Shown: piece by piece, positions 33,851 through 39,459 of the stretch
Numbering within the stretch: position 1 is the stretch's first letter
Layout: the number at the start of each line of letters is the position of its first letter
DNA from: Fimimonas sp963619835
GTDB taxonomy: Bacteria; Bacillota; Clostridia; Christensenellales; CAG-314
Direction of reading: 5' to 3'
NCBI GenBank assembly: GCA_963619835.1
Contig: CAVEYD010000010.1
Location: forward strand, 1 to 39,459
DNA length: 39,459 nt
Program-made: the position numbers and the translations under genes
Notes under the pieces: generated by a model
Told to the model about the DNA's origin: nothing
Database searches by the model: none
Seen by the model: the letters and a program-made list of their open reading frames with translations, nothing else

Positions 33851-34679
33851 ACAAGCAAAAAGTGACTTTACCTCTTCGCAGCTTCCTCACAATAGACGAG
33901 AGGTTTTTTTTGATTGTATTAAACAGCGTTGGCGTTTGTTATTTTGCATCGGATTATTGTTGCTTGCATTCGTTTTGCCGACATTGATTGTCGATTGTGT
34001 TGCCGATGTGTATGGAATGTTTGCGACAAGTCAATTTCAAAATGGTCAAATATCAGAAAAACAAGCATTTGCGGCAGTGATTGTAACAAAAAAAATATCA
34101 AAACTTTGTCATGTTGTTACATTTGCCGTTTTTGCGCTGGGTCTGTCCGGTCTAACACGTGTCATCAGACAACTATTGTGGGGTGAAGGTGTATTTTTTA
34201 AGGCAGATTTTTCTACCGGAGTAAAACAAAACGGACTAATTTATTCATTATTCGGGGCGGTCTGCGGTTTAGTGGATTTTTGCTGTTACATTGTACGTAT
34301 GTCAAAAATGCAAGTTGTATGGCAAGTGCTACCGCAAGTAATCTCTTTGGTTTTATTGCTTCCGATAGTTGCATTTATTTTGAGTTACGAAACGGTTTAT
34401 GCCGATAGCGTTTGGAAAACAACAAAAAACAGTTTTTTATTATATTTCAAGATGGTTCCTCAAACACTTGTTGCATTGATAGTTGCAATGTCTCCGTGTT
34501 TCTTGGTACTAATATCAAATATTTTGCTAAAATACCTATTGTTGATAGTTGTTATTTTATTATTTTCGCCGTTATGTCTTATGGAATGGCAGTTGTATTG
34601 TTACGGAGTTTTCGATAAATACATAAATGCTTATGCCTATCCGGAAATACTCAATAAAGGAATAGAAACGGAGGTTTGA
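33840..34679 (+). CDS. Polytopic membrane protein, YesL/DUF624-like
   Basis: A 279-residue membrane protein with about five to six hydrophobic segments (near 33-55, 92-112, 135-155, 165-190, 210-250). The segment GLSGLTRVIRQLLWGEGVFF followed by DFSTGVKQN resembles the conserved part of YesL/DUF624 proteins, which are often found next to sugar-transport genes and whose role is unknown. It starts at ATG 33840 (preceded by an in-frame GTG at 33837), overlapping the ATPase gene by 11 bases, and its stop lies next to the uxaB ribosome binding site. The family call is moderate; that it is a coupled membrane partner of the importer is inference. Confidence 0.65.
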   Translation: MKIKQAKSDFTSSQLPHNRREVFFDCIKQRWRLLFCIGLLLLAFVLPTLIVDCVADVYGMFATSQFQNGQISEKQAFAAVIVTKKISKLCHVVTFAVFALGLSGLTRVIRQLLWGEGVFFKADFSTGVKQNGLIYSLFGAVCGLVDFCCYIVRMSKMQVVWQVLPQVISLVLLLPIVAFILSYETVYADSVWKTTKNSFLLYFKMVPQTLVALIVAMSPCFLVLISNILLKYLLLIVVILLFSPLCLMEWQLYCYGVFDKYINAYAYPEILNKGIETEV

Positions 34680-34681
34680 TT

Positions 34682-36130
34682 TTGAAACAGCTTAACAGAA
34701 AATCTTATTTAGAGTGGAAAAAACGTCCAATAAAAATTATGCAATTTGGCGAAGGCAATTTTCTTCGAGCTTTTTTGGACTGGATTATACAAAATTGTAA
34801 TGATAGAGAAATTACAAACAGCGGTGTTGTAGTTGTTCAGCCTATGCCCATGGGAAGAGTAAACAATCTTGCCGAACAAGAAGGTTTGTACACAGTATGC
34901 CTTGAAGGTATGAATAACGGAATTCCCAAAAAAACAAGGCAAATTGTCGATGTTTTGCAAGACTTCATCAATCCTTACGAACAATACGACAAATTTTTGG
35001 ACTATGCTCACAGTTCGGAATTGCAAGTAATTGTTTCAAACACGACAGAAGCCGGCATTGTCCTTGACCAGACCGATGTGGATTTTTCGTCTTGTCCCAA
35101 ATCTTTCCCCGGAAAATTACTTGCGTTTCTTTTTGAGCGATACAATTATTTTAACGGAAGTAAAGCAGGCGGACTTGCAATTGTTCCTTGTGAGCTTATC
35201 GACAACAACGGAGAAAAATTGTTGCAGACACTTGTCGAGCTTGCAAAAATTCGTGGCATGTCTAATGATTTCATCTCTTGGCTAACATCGGCAAACCATT
35301 TTACGTCCACTCTTGTAGACAGAATTGTTCCAGGTTATCCCAAAGCCAATGCGGAAGAAATATGCAAAGAAATAGGATATTTAGACAACAATATCGTAAA
35401 AGGCGAATTTTTTCATCTTTGGGTGTTAAAAAAAGAACCATACGTTCAAGAAATTTTTCCTGTAGATAAGGCAAACCTCAACGTAAAATATGTTGACGAT
35501 ATCACCCCTTACAAACAGAGAAAGGTAAAGATACTAAACGGTTCCCACACGTCAATGGTGCCCATTGCATACTTATGCGGAATAGATACTGTCGGTGATG
35601 CCATGGCGGATAAAGACGTAAGCAAATTTGTTCAAACGTTTATGTTTGATATTGTAGAGCCTACCATTAATTTACCTAAAAACGAGTTGGAAAGCTTTGC
35701 AAATGACGTGTTAGATCGTTTTCGTAATCCGTACATAAGACACGAATTAATGTCAATTGCGCTCAACTCAACCACGAAATTTGTTACGAGATTGTTGCCC
35801 ACATACAACGACTATGTCGCAAAATTCGGATTTGCTCCGCAACATATTTTGTTTGCATTTGCTGCATTAACGTTGTTCTATAAGGGAAAACGAGGAGAGC
35901 AAAACATAGCCTTAAACGACGATCCCGAGTATTTGGAATTTTGGCAAATGGTATGGCAACAAAAAAACAAACATGAAATCGCAAAAGTTGCGTTGTCGGC
36001 GGAATGGCTTTGGAAACAAAATCTTGCAACCGACACAAACGTGCTTGCCGTAGAAAGATATTTGTCTGATATGATTGAAAATGGTATGAAAACGGCATTG
36101 CAACATTTTTTGTCAAATCAAAGCAAGTAA
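34682..36130 (+). CDS. uxaB: Tagaturonate reductase (altronate oxidoreductase)
   Basis: A 482-residue enzyme of the long-chain mannitol-dehydrogenase family that reduces D-tagaturonate to D-altronate with NADH in the cytoplasm, the second step of galacturonate catabolism. Characteristic are the Rossmann start KIMQFGEGNFLRAFLDW (residues 18-34), VVQPMPMGR, and the UxaB motif KVKILNGSHTSMVPIAYLCG. Length is as expected. The start is TTG 34682, six bases after GGAGGT at 34670-34675; an in-frame TTG at 34676 is too close to that site. It is placed ahead of uxaA and uxaC in the same direction. Fructuronate reductase (UxuB) is a relative, but the motif spelling and context favour UxaB. Confidence 0.93.
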   Translation: MKQLNRKSYLEWKKRPIKIMQFGEGNFLRAFLDWIIQNCNDREITNSGVVVVQPMPMGRVNNLAEQEGLYTVCLEGMNNGIPKKTRQIVDVLQDFINPYEQYDKFLDYAHSSELQVIVSNTTEAGIVLDQTDVDFSSCPKSFPGKLLAFLFERYNYFNGSKAGGLAIVPCELIDNNGEKLLQTLVELAKIRGMSNDFISWLTSANHFTSTLVDRIVPGYPKANAEEICKEIGYLDNNIVKGEFFHLWVLKKEPYVQEIFPVDKANLNVKYVDDITPYKQRKVKILNGSHTSMVPIAYLCGIDTVGDAMADKDVSKFVQTFMFDIVEPTINLPKNELESFANDVLDRFRNPYIRHELMSIALNSTTKFVTRLLPTYNDYVAKFGFAPQHILFAFAALTLFYKGKRGEQNIALNDDPEYLEFWQMVWQQKNKHEIAKVALSAEWLWKQNLATDTNVLAVERYLSDMIENGMKTALQHFLSNQSK

Positions 36131-36173
36131 TTCAATCAAAAGCGAAAAAAATATTGTTTGAAAGCAGAAAAAT

Positions 36174-37652
36174 ATGAAATATATAAAAATAAACCCTAAA
36201 GATAATGTTGCTGTCGCTCTTGAAGATTTACACAAGGGAGAAGTTTGTCTAAACACAACGTTGACTGAAGATGTACCGTGTGGACACAAATTTGCCCTAA
36301 AAGATATCGCTCAAGGATGTGACGTTGTAAAGTATGGCAATCCTATAGGCTATGCCACAAAAGGCATATTAGCAGGTCAACATGTTCATTGTCACAATTT
36401 GGCAACACACTTAAACGAAAATTTTAATTACGTTTATTCGCCACAGCCGACAGATAAGGCTAAAATTGCCGAAAAGGAAATTAAAGTAAGCGTTTATGTG
36501 CGCTCAAATAATGATGTTGGAATACGCAACGAATTGTGGGTGTTGCCCCTTGTCGGTTGCGTTAACAGTCAAGCGCGAGAAATAGTGCGCGTTTTCAATC
36601 AACGCCATCCTAAATTAGACGGAATTGATGGTGCATTTGCCTACACGCACCCGTATGGATGTTCGCAGTTAGGCGACGATCATATTCGCACAAGAACGTT
36701 ATTACAACGTCTTGCCACGCATCCTAATGCCGGAGGCGTGTTGATTCTCGGATTGGGTTGCGAAAACAACACAATGCAACAATTTATAGACACCCTAGGA
36801 TCATACGACAATGAAAGAATTAAATTTCTTGTTGCTCAAGACGTTCAAGATGAAATAGATTGTGGTGTTAAACTTTTGGAACAACTCTATTCGGTAGCCA
36901 AAAACGATGTTAGAGTCGAAAAAAACTTGTCCTGCTTAAAAATAGGATTAAAATGCGGCGGATCCGACGGATTGTCGGGAATTACTGCTAATCCGCTTGT
37001 CGGACTTGTCTCGGATAAAGTTGTAAGTCATGGCGGTACCGTCGTAATGAGTGAAGTGCCCGAAATGTTCGGTGCCGAACAGCTTCTTATGAATAGGGCT
37101 TCTAACAGGGAAGTGTACGAAAAAATTGTAAATTTAATAAACAATTTTAAACAATATTACATTGAAAACGGACAACCGTGTTATGAAAATCCATCACCCG
37201 GAAACAAAAAAGGTGGCATATCTACATTGGAAGATAAATCATTGGGATGCACTCAAAAGTCCGGATCCTCCGCAGTACAAGATGTCTTGTGCGATGGTCA
37301 ATGTGCTTCCGTCAGAGGATTAAATTTACTTAGTGGTCCGGGAAACGATATGGTTGCAGTGACAAATCTTGCTTGTGCCGGATGCCAAATGGTATTGTTC
37401 ACTACCGGTAGAGGAACGCCGTTTGGTGGTATTGTTCCAACAGTAAAAATTTCTACAAACAGCACTCTTGCAAGCAAAAAAAGCAATTGGATTGATTTTG
37501 ATGCGGGAAAAATCGTCGATGGAGACGACATAAACGAGATGGCAGACAGATTGTTGTCATACGTAGTAGACGTTGTCAACGGAACAAAAACAGCCAACGA
37601 ATCAAACAATTCCCGCGACATTGCGCTTTTCAAAACGGGAGTAACCCTTTAA
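36174..37652 (+). CDS. uxaA: Altronate dehydratase
   Basis: A 492-residue enzyme that dehydrates D-altronate to 2-keto-3-deoxy-D-gluconate; in this family it depends on ferrous iron. N-terminal SAF domain at about 1-95 (DNVAVALEDLHKGE, GYATKGILAGQHVH). The catalytic region carries LGLGCENN, LKCGGSDGLSGITANP, NPSPGNKKGGISTLEDKSLG, SGPGND and FTTGRGTPFG, all typical of UxaA. Length is normal. It lies 43 bases after uxaB with only a weak purine-rich ribosome binding site. No frameshift or missing motif is seen. Confidence 0.95.
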   Translation: MKYIKINPKDNVAVALEDLHKGEVCLNTTLTEDVPCGHKFALKDIAQGCDVVKYGNPIGYATKGILAGQHVHCHNLATHLNENFNYVYSPQPTDKAKIAEKEIKVSVYVRSNNDVGIRNELWVLPLVGCVNSQAREIVRVFNQRHPKLDGIDGAFAYTHPYGCSQLGDDHIRTRTLLQRLATHPNAGGVLILGLGCENNTMQQFIDTLGSYDNERIKFLVAQDVQDEIDCGVKLLEQLYSVAKNDVRVEKNLSCLKIGLKCGGSDGLSGITANPLVGLVSDKVVSHGGTVVMSEVPEMFGAEQLLMNRASNREVYEKIVNLINNFKQYYIENGQPCYENPSPGNKKGGISTLEDKSLGCTQKSGSSAVQDVLCDGQCASVRGLNLLSGPGNDMVAVTNLACAGCQMVLFTTGRGTPFGGIVPTVKISTNSTLASKKSNWIDFDAGKIVDGDDINEMADRLLSYVVDVVNGTKTANESNNSRDIALFKTGVTL

Positions 37653-37714
37653 TCATAACAGCGTAGCTAAAAAATAGAACAACAAAACAAAAGCAATAGG
37701 ATAAGGAAAAACGT

Positions 37715-39115
<1,401 letters not shown>

Positions 39116-39347
39116 TATTTAGTTTTTTTATTTAACATAAAAAACAACAAAATGTAGGTATTGCCGAAAAATTAAAAGCAGGGCAAATGCCATTGAAAAT
39201 CAATTTAAAAGGGTTCTTAACCAAAGGTCATTTGAGTATCCACTTAAAACTAATTGTCAACGGCGGTTGTATCAGCCAATGTAAATGTTTTCTTGGCAAA
39301 AATTTTTCGTACTCTGTAATACACATATCGTAATACTGATTTAGTTT
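39116..39347 (+). other. Non-coding tail after uxaC
   Basis: AT-rich sequence with no credible reading frame or ribosome binding site on either strand, and no recognisable promoter. Only a weak small inverted repeat, GGCAAATGCC near 39182, is present. It leads into the strong hairpin at 39348. Confidence 0.5.
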
Positions 39348-39390
39348 AAAATGTTCTTTTACGCAAAAAGTTTGTAAAAGAACATTTTTT
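39348..39390 (+). terminator. Probable rho-independent terminator of the large operon
   Basis: AAAATGTTCTTTTAC (39348-39362) is perfectly complementary to GTAAAAGAACATTTT (39374-39388) around an 11-base loop, and the right arm runs into six T. The stem is AT-rich but 15 bp long. It lies 233 bases after uxaC, so it may equally end a convergent transcript from beyond the window. Confidence 0.7.
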
Positions 39391-39459
39391 GTGAATAGAT
39401 TTATATTGCCGTCAAAATATTCAAAAACATTGCAACATTTTCAGCAAATTACACAAATT

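Overview
The window is a low-GC, mostly plus-strand stretch that reads as an accessory carbohydrate-utilisation locus of an anaerobic member of the Bacillota (Clostridia-like, probably an uncultured gut lineage). The reasons are strong GGAGG-type ribosome binding sites, several TTG starts, many lipobox-bearing lipoproteins with bacterial Ig, InlB-type and Cys-rich repeat modules, and CUT1-type ABC sugar importers. No rRNA, tRNA, CRISPR, phage or transposase sequence was seen, so the taxonomy is inference only.

Layout. (1) 1-2555: a cytoplasmic GxGYxYP-family protein behind a -10 box and a perfect 17-bp palindrome, followed by a LacI-family repressor. (2) 2556-13912: a 447-nt regulatory region (good sigma-A promoter, two operator-like sites matching the first palindrome, leader hairpins), then a Cys-repeat/Ig lipoprotein, a complete binding-protein/permease/permease sugar importer, and two GxGYxYP lipoproteins, closed by a bidirectional terminator. 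(3) 14063-14944 (minus): an AraC-family regulator divergent from the next unit. (4) 15213-39115: about 24 kb on one strand: a second importer (binding protein plus two permeases), two large modular surface lipoproteins, three copies of an unassigned TIM-barrel-like putative glycosidase family, a GH78-type alpha-rhamnosidase-like protein, a GH28-type polygalacturonase-like protein, a short CUT1 ATPase, a YesL/DUF624-like membrane protein, and uxaB-uxaA-uxaC. A strong terminator-like hairpin lies at 39348-39390.

Inferred logic: surface lipoproteins bind and probably cut a uronic-acid-containing glycan, oligosaccharides enter through two ABC importers that probably share the single ATPase encoded here, cytoplasmic GH28/GH78-like and unassigned enzymes trim them, and UxaC/UxaB/UxaA take galacturonate (or glucuronate through UxaC) towards 2-keto-3-deoxygluconate. 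A pectic substrate such as rhamnogalacturonan is the simplest guess, but the sequence does not prove it. KDG kinase and aldolase are not in the window.

Most notable: the 22080-25424 lipoprotein stops at CTT-TAA-C, and the next frame carries straight on, from the first nucleotide after the slip, with the conserved N-terminus of the putative glycosidase family. The two reading frames look like one 1641-residue secreted modular enzyme split by a +1 frameshift, at a heptamer resembling the prfB (RF2) site. A second point is a roughly 190-residue beta-rich module, apparently uncharacterised, present about six times in two adjacent lipoproteins.
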